Shown: positions 1 to 12,489 of the stretch, one piece after another | Layout: each line of letters starts with the position of its first letter | Numbering within the stretch: position 1 is the stretch's first letter | Origin: Mycogone perniciosa | Taxonomy: Eukaryota > Ascomycota > Sordariomycetes > Hypocreales > Hypocreaceae | DNA: 64,000 nt | Direction of reading: 5' to 3' | Assembly (NCBI GenBank): GCA_025331125.1 | Contig: JAOALB010000069.1 | Span: forward strand, 124,001 to 188,000 | Translations under genes and position numbers: made by a program | The notes under the pieces: model-generated | Database searches by the model: none | What the model saw: the letters and a program-made list of their open reading frames with translations, nothing else | Told to the model about the DNA's origin: nothing

Positions 1-3000
1 CAAGTCATCTAGACTCACTAAACGCCGAGAGATGGGGGGGAGGATACCATCCTCGGATAACCTCCTAGATGATGTGCGTGTCCTGGATGCCATCACTAAC
101 GAATGCTCGGAGGATAGCATCATCAGCCTCCTTATCCCACCACCCACCTCACTCCTCCGCACGCGGGTTTTCTTATGCCGCACAACATACTGGCCGATCC
201 GGCCCCGTTATCCGCGCACTCCCCTCTCTCGGTCCGTCCACTGCTGTCCAACTGCCAGACCGCAACCCGATTCCAGCCCAAGGGTCATCCTGGGCTGTCC
301 CTGCTTGGCTCTGACATGTTCTCGCTCGCGTTGACCCATCTGCCCCCTCCGTCACACATAGCAATTGCCAACAAGTCCCTCAGTCAGAGTCACAGTGCCC
401 CCCTCCCCTCCCTTCCCCTCCCAACAGCTCCAGTCGACGGAGTCCTGAGCAATACAACTCATTCAATCGTGTTCATCTCCCACCGTTCTAGTTCCAATGC
501 CACTAGCAGAGTAACTACCACCCCCCCCCTCCTCTCCTCTGGTCCTCTCCTCTTCGTCCTGCTCTCCTTTTCTCTCTTCTATGTGTGGCCCCCCCCCCTT
601 AGATCCACATAAGGCCGTTATTCCCCATCCGGCGCCGACCGTACATAGTACTAGTAGTCCATCCATAGCTTCACAAAGTTCTGAGAGAAAACAGCACTAA
701 AACGCAACACGCCCTTGGTATTTTAGTCTCCATTCTTTTCTTCCTCGCACCGTCTTAACGCACAATAGCGAGGCGAACCGACGGGGCCGCCGGCCGCCGG
801 GACCCAAAACCTAGCAGCACGTAAGGCTCCAAAAGGTCATTGTGCCCAATGCTTGGTGCTGACGAGGCGAGGGCATCAGATGAAAAATCAAATAACAAAT
901 ACGGAGTAGGAACAGTCAGCATCACGGTGGTATTATCAAAGCCTTCTGTAGTACTCTTCTGAACGGAAGTACTCCGTGCCATGCCCTGTTATAAACAGAC
1001 TACTCCGTACTACACCGGACATATCCTGGCCAAGTCCGTTTCGTTGGTTACTAGTAGTTGGGCACCACCAGACACAGTATAATACAAACACTCAAACAAA
1101 TGCACACACGTAAACATCTTCCGTACATAACACAAGGTAACATAACATAACATAACCTAACATAGCATAGCATACATATCTGCCTGCCTGCTTGTCTGCC
1201 TGACCCGACCCTGGATCAAATGTGTGTTATACGCACGTCCATTGTTTCATTTCACCGTTTCCATTGGCGGTTAAAAAGCGCGAGCGTAAGCAAAGTCGGG
1301 CCATAGCCCAGAAAAATCCATACCAGCCTGGTCCCTGTCGCTTTTTCTGCCCTCTCACCACAAGCCAGCCAGCCAGACAGGGACCAGCCCAGTAAACCTG
1401 CACACTGCATCGAACTCCTATCTGCGGGCTCTGATTCGACTGCTAGATTCTGCAGAGCAAGATGAGGCTAAGAGAAGCGAGCGCCGCCCTCTTTTTTTTT
1501 CCTTTTTTTTTCTTTCTCCTCTCTCTCTCTCAGAGCACCCCTCTCTTTTGGGGGCTTTCTGTCTTTGGCGATGGAGTCGTGCTATTCTGCGCATACATAC
1601 ATACATACATGCTCCGTACTTCGTACATGCTGTATGTATGTTAGTAGTACTTCGTAGTATGTAGCTAGCTATGACTGGACCGGACTGCACTGGACTGGAC
1701 TAGTAGAGTTCCATACATGTATGTATGTATGCATGCTTCCTGTACATGCATGCTCTCAGTCTCCTACATACTCCATACCTACCTATGCGATGATGATACA
1801 TTGAGAGGGGCGCTCTGTTGGCCTGGCCCTCCTCCCCTCCCGTCCCCTCACCCTCCCACAAGTCTCTCTATTTCTCTCGCTCTCTTTCTCCTTCTACGGA
1901 GTATCTCTCTACGTATGATTACGTGCAAGATACCCACCTAAGCCAAGTAAGAAAAAGCGTGAGCAGTAGAAAAAAACCAAAGTACACCACCCCTTTCTAG
2001 CTCGCAATACAACGAATAGCCAGCCCCACGGGTAGGCTCACATGGAATTCCCCCCTCCCCCTTCTAAACGAAACGGTCACTATTAAGCCGAGCCTATGTG
2101 GTGTGTGTACGAAGTACGGAGTAGGGGGGGAGAAAAAGCCTGCTTGACTGCCGAGCGCCCGGCATGCGCAACACCTCAGCTTCCGCGAGCCTCTTTGTGA
2201 CTTGTCTGGTCTCTTGTCAGGGGTTCTGGGTTCTGTAATATATAATATGGAGCACAGCTAGTAAAATAGTAGTAGGTACGAAGTACTCCGTAGTAGCGAG
2301 AAAAAAAAGAGGGCATTGATTTGATTTGATTTGATTTCAGATCCAGCTGAGGCGGGTGACGGATGTGATGTGATGAGGGGGCGGAGAATTAGCTGAAAGC
2401 AATTAATCCAAGGTCAGCAAAGAAATTAAAGCCACTCAGGCTAGTATGGGCCGGTTATCAGCGAGACCGAGCGAGTGAGCTTCATCGCCAAGCTCAAATT
2501 AATCGTCAAGGGTCAATTGACAACATCTAGCAAGTCTAGAGCACAGAGTAGAGAGTCTTCACAGCATGGCAAAATCAAAAAGCATGTGGTGGCAGAATTA
2601 GCATTCTGTAGGCTAACTAACGCACGCGCAGAATTACACATCTCGACCGCACAAAAAGCCAAACTTTGCAAAAAACTACGCACTCCCACTCCTGATCCTG
2701 ATCCTCCTCCTCCCGCCTGCGGCATCTCTTGTGTTTTCCCGCCTCTGGCCTGGCCTGAACTGGCCCGGTCCGCACCGTGTCAGGTGGTGTCCATCACAGT
2801 CCGCCGCCCCAAATGCCACTTGACCCAAATCAAACAGACAGACAAAACAGTCCAGCCGGTATCTTCGCTTGCACGGTTGGCCCTGCCTCTCCCCTCGGAA
2901 TGTCATCACACAAAAAGAAGGCAATACCACCCAGGTGGAACAAAAAGGAGAAACAAGTAGTGGAAATGGGAAAAAAAAAAGTCATTGCATAGCGTAACTC

Positions 3001-3722
3001 AAGGCCCCAACCAATCCAGGTAGAGAAAGAAACATCAACAAAACGTGTGGTGCCGTGAGGCGTATCCGTCTTCTCTGATAAAAACGTATAAAAGTATTGA
3101 CCGGCGAAAGTGGGCAAGAGAAAATAAAAAAACCGGAAAGACCCAGGGAGCCTCCCTTTTTTTTCGTTACTTTGAACAAGGACATTAACAAGCACAAAAC
3201 CGAACGATTTCAAGTACAGCCCTTCCCCCCGGACATGAAAGACAAACAAGAAACAAAGGGTGAGATCGGGGGAGGGTCATTGGGGGGGTGGTGAAAGAAG
3301 ATAAATCAAAAACAGACGTAAAAGCATATCAGGCGTTCCAAATAGCGTGTGTGGTATGTGCGATTGTTTGTTGCCAAACTTGGGGGTTGTTTTCTAAAAA
3401 AATAAAAAAAGCCATCTCCGCCTCCGCCGCCTCACGAGTCCCCCAGGGTATTTTTTGTTTGCCGAATCCCTTTTTTGTGTGTAACCAGGAATTAATCATC
3501 TCGTCAACGAGAGGAAAGCCAGCGGTGTGCCCGAGAATGAAGCCCGTAAATTACCACAAGAAACCGTGAGCGTGGCGCAGTTGACCCGCTGTCCGGCAGC
3601 GTCAACTCGCCCCTGTATTTCTTTATCGTTGTTGATTTTTTCGATGTCCCCCTCCTTTTAGTTTTCCGGCATCTTTTTTTTTCTTCTTTTAGCCCATCTT
3701 CCATGCGTAGGCGTCGAGATCT
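1..3722. other. Gene-free left flank
   Basis: I see no supportable coding region. Open frames on both strands are short, low in complexity and without recognisable motifs. The stretch holds microsatellites (ACATA repeats near 1139-1176, ACAT near 1593-1610, TGATT near 2317-2337), long pyrimidine and purine runs, and several copies of the TACTCCGTA/TACGAAGTA word (about 1001, 1611, 1896, 2107 and 2276). The last part is the 3' flank of the minus-strand transcription factor gene. Confidence 0.6.
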
Positions 3723-5341
3723 TTAGCGAGACCTTTCTTGCTGTCCACCGTTCTGACTGGTTTTCGGGTCCCGGGGTCGGTTGAGGCGGTCAATCATCCC
3801 CTTATCAATGTCGTTCTTCTCCACAAGGTTGCTCAGACTCATGACATTCGAGGCTGTCGATGGTGCCGGTTGGTGTGCCGGTTGATGCGCTGGTTGGTGT
3901 GTAGGCTGATGTGTAGGCTGATGTGTAGGCTGATGTGCAGGTTGGTGTGCTGGTTGATGTGCAGGTGGATTCGCTGGTGCAACGGGTCGTGCCGGTGTAG
4001 ACGTGCCACTGGATCCGTTTTGCACTACGGGAGAACGGTTGTCGCTGCCAGCAACAGCAGCGGGAGGAGGTAGCGTCGGGTTTCTCGGGCTATGTCTCGC
4101 AGGAGGACCCGGATAACGGGAGTAGCTGAGGCCACCGGGGCTGCTATTGTTAGAAAACTCGGCAGGCGATCTCCGTCGAGGATCATCGTCCACGACACCA
4201 GTCGTTCGTGGAGGGGGTAGCCTGTACCCCTCTTCCTGCTCCTCGGGCGTCCTGCGCCGGCGCCTACCGGTAACTGGCTCTTCGCCTCTGGGATCACCGT
4301 AGGACGAGTACGAGTCTGTTGGAGATTGGACCGGCTGATGATAGTAGTTCGCAGGCGGCGGCGGATGTGGCTGACCACCTGTGGGCGGGTAAGGGTGTTG
4401 GGAATGAGGGGGCACGGTGCTGGGGGCCAAGGGCTGGCCGTATGCTCCAAAAAGTTGTGTACCTGGTGGTACGCCGCCGGGCACTGCTGAGACGGGGATA
4501 AACGCTGTGGAACTGGAAGAGGAGACGGGCTGGAAGATGCACTCCTGATTCATACGGGCGCAGTTCTGGCACTTGCCACCGGGGGCATTCTGGTGCCCAC
4601 TGCAGCGGATCTAGAAAGGAGCTTTGGTTAGCGTTTTTTTTCCTTCCTGGCATAGAAACAGAGTTAATCGCCACGGGAGCCACAAACCTTGCGCTTACGG
4701 CAGTACCTGCACGCAATCGAGGTGCGTTGCCTGGGAGCTTCGCGAGGACGGTCACCACCGGGTTGACCGTAGTCTGGACCGTAAGCACCGGGCGGAGGAG
4801 GTCCACGGTAGTCATGAGGATAGGCGCCTCCAGGAGGTCCCTGCGGAGGACCTCGGTAGTAGTAATCTGACTGGTACTGGTCATGATGTCCTTGGGGAGG
4901 GCGGCGATCATCGTAGTACCCACGCTGCTGCTCTGGCGGGGGATAGGCAGTCGATGAGGATGAGGATGACGATCTCGGGTCTGCTTGGGGTTGCAGAGGT
5001 GGAAGATTGTATGGTCCTTGCGAAGACGGTGGCGCGGCTGGCTGCTGCTGTCCCCCGGTCGGAGGAGGGTAGCCGTTGACAGAGTTTGGAGATGCGTAAC
5101 GCGGGTCGTTTGCGTAACCACGGGCAGTGGGCGGCGGTGCGCCGTAGCCAGGCCGGGTGTCGTGAATAGACGGGAGAGTAACGGAGGCTGCCATGTTTGG
5201 TCGAGACTGAGAATGAGCTTCTGTTTCACCTGGGAGCCCGTCACGAGAGGCGGGATGGTGATAGTGCGACGGGGGTTGAGACTTGCTTTCCTCGTGGCGG
5301 CTCTGCTGAGGATAGTCCTGACGACGTCGATCCTCTGCCAT
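3723..5341 (-). CDS. Zn(II)2Cys6 fungal transcription factor, 513 aa
   Basis: CDS is complement(join(3723..4610,4688..5341)). A GAL4-type binuclear zinc cluster spans about residues 211-242 with spacing C-X2-C-X6-C-X10-C-X2-C-X6-C. It begins ACRYCRKRK at the end of exon 1 and resumes IRCSG after a 77-nt phase-0 intron (GTTTGT...TAG). Such proteins bind DNA in the nucleus and regulate transcription. The cluster sits mid-protein: the first 200 residues are Pro/Gly/Gln/Tyr-rich and likely disordered, and the region after it is Pro/Ser-rich with about eight tandem P-(A/T)-H-Q units. The C-terminus has a non-repetitive stretch (SNVMSLSNLVEKNDIDKG) that may be a conserved family tail. I placed the start at 5341 because a pyrimidine tract and CAG acceptor lie directly upstream, suggesting a 5'-UTR intron; an in-frame ATG at 5401 would sit inside that intron. 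There is no fungal_trans middle homology domain. Target genes cannot be inferred. Confidence 0.85.
3868..3966 (-). repeat. 12-bp tandem repeat encoding P-A/T-H-Q units
   Basis: About eight 12-nt units of the type GTGTAGGCTGAT (plus strand) lie in frame inside the transcription factor gene. They encode alternating PAHQ and PTHQ tetrapeptides. Unit length is a multiple of three, so copy-number changes would keep the frame. Confidence 0.85.
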
Positions 5342-5733
5342 GCTCTGCGAAAGAAGAAACGGGAGGGGTGACAGGGCGGGAAAGGGAATTTCCGCCGCCA
5401 ATTAGTGATGAATGGTTAAGATGAATCCGAATGAGTCTGCCAAAGTCTCAGAGAAGGCAAAATGGCGATGTTGCAATAAGTGGCAGTAGTCGTCGTCGGG
5501 AGTGTTGCCCAGAAGCGGTCGCAGATCTCACAGAAAAGTGAGAAGAAAGGAGGAATGGGGAATAAAAGTGAAGAGAAAAAGAGGACGAGGATTCAACTCC
5601 AATCCGGATCGAGAGAAGGAAGAAGCGGAAGAAGCGGGAGATGGGTTGCGGTTGAAGTGGTGGTGGGAGTAGATTATATATAGTTGCGAGGAGCGCAGCG
5701 CCACGCCACCACCACACAGAAAAGGCGGCACAG

Positions 5734-5761
5734 AGTCAGTCAGTCAGTCAGTCAGTCAGTC
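5734..5761. repeat. AGTC microsatellite
   Basis: About seven head-to-tail AGTC units lie roughly 400 bp upstream of the transcription factor start codon. Confidence 0.9.
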
Positions 5762-6068
5762 GCTCGGGGAGCGAACAGACAGACAGAGGGCTGCAGGTAC
5801 CGCAAAACGAACAGCTGCAAAACCTCGCAGTTGTGCTCGTTGCAGACGCAAGATAAATGCGAAGAGGGGGTGAGTGCGAGGAGAGAGAGCGAAAAGATTC
5901 GGAGTGAGTTGAGTGTGAGAGTGTGTGGGCGAGGGAGAGAGTAAGTAAGAGAGGAGAGAGTAAGAGAGAGAGAGAGAGAAAGGGCACTGTTTTTTTTTGG
6001 GCTGTTGGGTTTCAGCGGGTTTTGGTGGGGGGTGGCAGCAGTGGGAACAGCGCAGCGCAGGAGTGAGG

Positions 6069-6094
6069 TGAACTGAACTGAACTGAACTGAACT
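6069..6094. repeat. GAACT pentanucleotide repeat
   Basis: About five consecutive copies of the five-base unit GAACT/TGAAC are visible, ending at a CAGTGGACTGG sequence. Confidence 0.9.
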
Positions 6095-7555
6095 GCAGTG
6101 GACTGGACCGAAAGACTAGGAGGGGGAGAGGGGGGGATGAGGAAGTAAAAAAGAACGACGGCGGCGAGCGGGAATGTAAAGGCGGGCGGATGGCCCGGTG
6201 TCGTGCCGTTCCCAGCGCTGTGGCCCAGCTAAGGCAGGGCAAGACGCTAATGCTAGGGGCTAATAGTGGATGTCCTTCTAGCGCTGTGTGCTGTATGTAC
6301 TCGTACTCGTAGTGTGCACCTAGGAAAAGCGCAAGCAAGTGCAAGTGAAAGTCAAGGTCAAGGTGGACGTGCAAGTGGAAGTGGCCTAGTAGTACGAGAG
6401 CGGGGGGGGTCTGTTAGCGGATGGCAGGCTACGTACCCGGTGCGCGGACGAGAGGGGCCGACCTACCTGGTGTGCAAGTCGGGCTTCGCACCCGTGCCTA
6501 TCGTATCGTATCGGGTCGTGTCGTGTCTCTGACTCTCTTTCTGTTGGCTGCTGCTGCGTTGTCGGTGCGTGCGTGCGTAAGCAGGTAGTACGTGTTCGCT
6601 GCACGCTGTAGGAATATGTATGTCCGTATGTACGGAGTATGTATGTCGCCCAAGAGAGCCTTTTTGCCCACTTCTTCCCCTTTGATGGAGATGGAGGGGG
6701 TGCAATGAGCAATGCACCGCAGCCTAAACAGCGAGCGATAGAGAGTCGAAGAACACGTCGATCTGCGTGCGTGATAGCGTGGACGAGACCGACGACCTTT
6801 GTCTGTCTGCGGGAGCGGGCGAGACCTGGAACAATGAGTGTGTGTTAGTTTAGACTTTTTCTTCCCTGTCTGTCTCTGCTCTCTCCATTGATCCATTTCC
6901 GATCTCCCCAACAATCCACTTCGCCCATTGGAATGGAATGCAATGGAATGCAATTCGGCTGTGTGTTTACGACAACGGGACGGCGCCTCCCTTCCCTCCC
7001 CCCCTAAGGTTCAGTTTGCTCTCTCGCTCGCTCGTTTGTTCGCTCACCATACTGCACTGCACTGCGCTGCGCTGCGCTGCACTGAACTGCTCTCCCACAC
7101 CGGACTGGGATGTTTCTGTGCTACGGCTCGGGCCACACTCCCATTCTCCAAAGCAGCCAGTCAGGGCGCCTCAGCGACCGACCGACCGGGAGAGAAATTT
7201 GGCCCAAAAAAAACCTGACACGAAAAGATGACGGCAATAGGCGACGGCCGTCTGTCTGAGCCAAGACCAGCCAGAAACTTGCTTACTGGTGTGGCGCAAT
7301 GCACGAGGCTGTTGGACCTGCGACCAACGAGCTCCCTGGCCTCCACGTAAGTACTGCATCATGCAGCACCACTCAATGCACGCATAGCACAACACAGCCA
7401 TCCGCATGTATGTATGTATGTACGGAGTATGTACATGATATAATAGATTGAGCATGCGCTTGCATGGCCATATCCATATCGCGGCCCAAAGCCGGCAGCC
7501 ACCAAGGACAATCGACGTCGGCTTGCATTGGCCAGCATAGAAGAGCAAGCAGCGA

Positions 7556-7621
7556 GACAGGCAGATAGGCAGATAGGCAGATAGGCAGATAGGCAGATAG
7601 GCAGATAGGCAGACAGACAGA
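7556..7621. repeat. 8-bp tandem repeat (AGGCAGAT)
   Basis: About seven tandem copies of an octanucleotide AGGCAGAT lie in the gene desert, followed by CAGA repeats. An octamer is not frame-preserving, consistent with a non-coding location. Confidence 0.9.
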
Positions 7622-7950
7622 CACAGAAACGTCCTAAATCACGTACCTTGGAAATGGGCCGACCTGCGTTGCGTTGCGTTGCGCTGCGCTGCGCAGTGGA
7701 GCAAACTATCCTCCTCTATCCAGTATTAGTGGGAGAGCCTTCGAGTGGCGCCGAACGCTTTTTGGCTTGCCCTCGGAATCAGACCGGCGGCGAGGCTTTT
7801 CCCCCGAGTCAAGTTAAGTCAAGTCAATCCTAAGACCCGTGACGTTTGGACCGGCGGGAATCGTGAGGCGGTGCGGCCGACGGCGCAAGAATACAAGTTC
7901 GATTTTCGGGCTTCCACGTTGCGCGGGCGTATCGTTCGTAAGAGTAAGAG

Positions 7951-7984
7951 TACGGAGTAGGAGTAGGAGTAGGAGTAGGAGTAA
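7951..7984. repeat. GTAGGA hexanucleotide repeat
   Basis: A TACGGAGTA word leads directly into about five GTAGGA units, as if the repeat had grown from the GGAGTA half of the word. Confidence 0.85.
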
Positions 7985-8788
7985 TAGTAGGTATATGCCT
8001 AGTATGCAATCCTATCGATCGAATCCGGCGCACCAGAAACACACAAAACACACAGACAGGCAGGTCAATTATTGGGTCGGCAGAAAGCGTAAAAGGTTTG
8101 CGGCCCAGGCAATGACCACCTCGTGATGCGTCTGTATGTAGTATCTAGGTGCTGACGTTGGATCGAGTCAAGTCTGTGTAAGAAGAGGAAGGGCAGAGCA
8201 AAGCAGGGCAGAGCAACGCAAAGGAGGAAGACAGAAAAGCGGTCAGTGGAGGAAAGTCAAGAAGAGGAGTTGCAAAATGAACGGCACGGGAACAGTAATT
8301 GATTGTCGAGCATTGCTGCTCGCGAACTGTCAGCCCAGCGTGTTTGTTTGTCCTTGTCCCAAAGAAACCCCAGGTCAAAAGTCTAGGTTCTGGCCGATAC
8401 AGTGTGAGCGTTGTGGCGTGAGTGCAGGGCCCGGCTTGCCAGGGCTAGGCGTGCCGTCTATAGTGGTAGTGGTACTCTGTACTCCGTATTATTGTTTCTA
8501 TTAGGGGGGGGCGTCGACCTACGATTGTCGGCGTACTTGCACTCGGGCTGCCTGGGGCCTAGGGCCTGGGGGTGTGCTGAAAGGTGTGCTCATAGCAGGC
8601 CGCAATGCTGGCCGTTCTGAAATCAAGTCTCAACGTCAACATCGTAAGAGCAAGGTGCAAGGTTGGTTGCAAGGGGCAAGGACAGAACAGCTGAACAGGG
8701 GCCCCCAGACCAGCAGTCAGTGGAGAATTGGTGACCGAAGGCTGCAGTCAGGCTGGCAGAATCGGGGGGAGGGGGGTGCGTGCGTGGC

Positions 8789-8820
8789 TGCTGCTGGTGC
8801 TGGTGCTGGTGCTGGTGCTT
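8789..8820. repeat. TGCTGG hexanucleotide repeat
   Basis: About five tandem copies of CTGGTG/TGCTGG are followed by degenerate TGCTTG units. Confidence 0.85.
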
Positions 8821-9724
8821 GCTTGTCTTGTGTGCTTGTGCTTGTGCTTGCGCTTTGTACTCCGTACGTACGTACATACATACTACTGCATTCAGTGAAC
8901 AACCCACTGAAAAGGCGTGGCGGCAACTGAGTCGTAGGTGACGCCAGGGAGACCTGGCCCAGACTCCAGCAGACTCCAGCACTAGCAGTGCTGTCTGGGG
9001 TCCCGCGCGGCGCCCGTTCCCGACAGCGGGCTGCAGGCTGCAGAGGAGGCCGCAGCATGCACAAGCAACGTGCTCTCCAGTGTCTGGCCCGCTGGGCGCT
9101 AGGTTTAGTGCCCTTGTTTCCTAGCGTGTCTCTTGGGAAAAAAGTCTTAGTGCGTGTTTTTTTTTTCTTTCCCTTTCGCTCCTCAATGGTCGGTGTCTTA
9201 CATGGTCCGGCCTACTGGTCCGGTGGTCTTTGGCTCTTTTTTTTTTCGTGGGTGCAATGAATGGTCTTGAGTCAGTGTCTCTCTCTGTCTATTAATCAGA
9301 ATCAGTCGGTCGGTGACGTCGTTGTCGAGTCCGCCGGCGATAAGTAATAAAATAAACCACTAGTGACGAGCAGAAGCTCACTTGGCAAAACAGCAACAAT
9401 GACACGTTAATTGAGCTTGTTCCTCCACCAATGTTGCCTTTCTTTCTTTTCTTTTCTTTTCTTTTCTCCTTTTTCTCTTCTTTTGTTTCATCTACTCTAG
9501 TCGGTCTCTCGCTGCTCCCTGTATGCCAACCTCGGCTAATAACCCGTCTTTGTCCTTGAATGCCGCCATACCAAACTCCACTGTGCGCGGCCCAACAAAC
9601 AGCTTTTAAATAGCTCTTGCCCCCTCGCACCAACATGTCCTCGTATATAGTATGTATATGCACACAAGTTCAGGCACCCTTTTGTGTGTATTGGCCCAGT
9701 CATCACAATTCATCCCACTGCACT

Positions 9725-9743
9725 GTACGAAGTACTCCGTACG
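9725..9743. repeat. Compound TACGAAGTA-TACTCCGTA palindromic word
   Basis: GTACGAAGTACTCCGTACGG is a fused copy of the two word variants sharing a TAC junction. The same arrangement recurs at 2276-2293. Confidence 0.75.
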
Positions 9744-10289
9744 GAACGAATGTGATCATGGATCCCTCAAAACGCCGCCTGTGAGGAGAGAGAGGGCTGC
9801 CTGCCCGTCTGAAATCAGCTGATGCGAGTGGCCAGACTGCAGAATCAGCCGTACGTCTTCCTGGCTTGGCGACCTGTTCGTGACAAAATGTCATGTGTGC
9901 GAGTATGCAGAACGAGTAGCATGTACAGAGTAGTAATACTATTACTCCATTACTCCATTACTCCGTACTCCATCCATACTTGATCATCATGTCCAGTCTG
10001 ATTTCAGTTCCCTCGGTCGTTCGCTCCACTTTCGCACTAGCTGGAAGCTCGCTCCTCGTCTCGCTCCGGCTCGTGCCGTTTCTGTTGCCCAGACAGCGCA
10101 ACTCACGCAGCTCGGCAGCCCAGGGGCGACAGATTGCAATTCGTCAGATATGTATCAAGTACGGAGTCGATACGGAGCATCAGGTAGCAGCACGTACGGA
10201 TACGGAGCGCGCGAGCTGCCCGACGTACTTCGTACAAGGTTGCACGCAAGTAGCAGCAGCAGCAGCAGTAGTAGTAATAGTAATACTAC

Positions 10290-10305
10290 TACTCCGTACG
10301 GAGTA
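10290..10305. repeat. Perfect 16-bp palindrome TACTCCGTACGGAGTA
   Basis: The two inverted halves (TACTCCGT and ACGGAGTA) meet with no spacer. It lies directly downstream of an AGC/AGT trinucleotide tract. This is the most symmetric copy of the dispersed word in the window. Confidence 0.85.
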
Positions 10306-12466
10306 CTATACATACATACCACCAGTGATTGGGGGTATGTCGGGTAGTCCCAAGGTTCTGATATATCAGCTGCAGGCTCCCCTAGGCCGCCTGCGCCATT
10401 AATTCTCGAGGCGGTCTGCTGAAGGTTTCCATTGCCCGCCAATTGGGCCTTGGGGTTTGACTCCCGATGCGTGATCGACTCGTCTAAACGGCTTTAAGTC
10501 GGTCCGTCTTCTTAGGGTCTGTTCTTTGTGAATTTTTATTTTCACTTTGGCGCGCCAAGCTGTTCGTCTCTGTTTCTGTTCTGTCTCGTCTCAGTTTCTC
10601 GGTCCCCCCCGAAAGGGAGATAGTATGCATTGCGTAAGGGAGGGCTAGAGTTGAAAGACGTAAACACGCATTAAGAACCAGAACAACAAGGCACAAGGGC
10701 CGGAGAAAGAGAAAAAAGGTTTAGCTAAAGGATCTGCACCAGGCACATTGTTGTGTGATATGGACATGGATTGTTTCAGTCGGGAATACCACCCACGCTT
10801 CCGCTCGGCTAATTCTAGACCGAGCCTCATCCAATGAGTGAGTCAATTGGATAGCAAACAGAACGTGGAAGCCGGACTGTCTGTTTGGAATGTCGTGCCA
10901 TGGCACAATGGCTCACCAACCTCCTCCGTGTACGAAGTACGCCGTATGATGAAATAATAAAAGTAGTACCTACCTAGTAGGACAATGTCCCGTGCAGAAC
11001 AAAGGCAGCGCCACTAGAGCCAGACAGCCGAGACAGGCTTCAGGCCATGAGCCGCTAGACAAACCGTTGCGGCAAGGATGGTGGACCTGATTCGGCCGGC
11101 AACACGGTACTGCAGGGGGGTCTAGCTTTGGGGCAGTTCGAGATCCCGTCCGAGGATGAATAGGATCTCAAGCGGATCGTCATCCATCCGTGGGCCAATA
11201 CGCAATTGAACGAACAGCCCTACACAAGTCTCAAGACTATAGGGTAGTAGTAGTATCAGGAAACAAACGGCGCAGCCACTCACCCGCACCCTTTCTCATA
11301 TTTCCTATCCGATGGTCCCATCCTTGTTCCAGCACCGTGTCTATACTAGTAAGACATGTAAGAGTAAGTCTGTCTGTGCTTCATGTACGTCTGCGTCTGT
11401 CCTCTTAATGTTTGCCTGTCGTGCGCGTGAGAAAGAAAGAGAGGGTTAAGAAAAAAGTGTGTGTGCGTGCGTGTGTCGATAGGAGGGTGTGTGAGAGCCT
11501 CCCTCCATCTCATCCTTCGTGTCTGACAAGAGCCAGCCGCATTAGAACACATCATGTGCCCCTCAAAATCACCAGGAGAACCTCCCTCTTCCTATCCTAC
11601 CTTGCCCCGCGGAAGTTAGACACCCAAATCTGGACAGAGGCGCATCTGTGTAGCTTCTTGTATGTGCCTAAACAATTCTCCTGCATTGCACGGTGCTGCA
11701 GTACCACCATCTATCAATACGTGTTCGCGCATGCCTCGCCCACGCCTGCAGTCGTGCCCCATGAACAAAGACTATTGTCGGTCCACCTTAGTTCGGAAAG
11801 ATGGCAGAGACAAAGAGAGTGTGTCGTCTAGATCAAGATCGCAATCTGTATGGAGTACACCCCTCTCACCTTGCTCCCCGCGCCACACGGAGCCGGCGAA
11901 AGGGAAAAAAGGAAACCCGTCCCCAGTGGCGGGCGAAGAGGTCATTATCGCACATCCAATTAGGGCAATCCGTGGCTGGCAACGCCACTTCGAGATTTGA
12001 CAGGTCAGCCAGCCGTATGGGATGGATGGTCAGTCCCGCATGACGTCCGGCCGTTTTTTAGGCCTTCTTCTTTGTAGTGCTCCGTACTTCGTAGTGCTCA
12101 TCGCATTTGTTCTTATACTACCGGGCGTACTCCGTACAGTAAGCTGAGAGCCCGGCCCTTCATGGTCGCTTTTCGTCGCTTGCGTCAAAGACAAGCGCTG
12201 ACGCTGACTCTAATACTACTATGCACCATTAGACCATCCACCGTATCAGTTGTCATGCAGGCGTTGGCCTCCAATACTACACTATTAATAGTGGACGAAA
12301 CCTGTTCCGGGAGGTGGTCACCAACGGCCACGGCCACGGCCCCGTCTGTGTTCCATTCATTCCGCCTGCACTGAATGGGCAAGTGAAGAGACTACCTAAC
12401 CTATCCATGAAGCAAGGGGATGGGGATACTACTATACCTTGGTAGTGCTCAGTAAGTAGGTATGTA

Positions 12467-12489
12467 TACGGAGTACGGAGTACTCGTAC
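12467..12489. repeat. Tandem TACGGAG words
   Basis: Two overlapping TACGGAGTA copies are followed by CTCGTAC, giving an array in which TAC is shared between adjacent copies. A similar doubled array occurs at 51441-51460. Confidence 0.75.

Noticed and set aside
7556..7621. Octamer repeat considered as a CRISPR-like or telomeric array
   Set aside because: There are no unique spacers and the unit is not telomeric (TTAGGG); it is a simple tandem repeat.
9292..9663. 123-codon minus-strand frame with Lys/Glu-rich stretch
   Set aside because: The charged stretch is the complement of a CTTTT/TTTCT low-complexity tract; there is no domain and no splice or start context.
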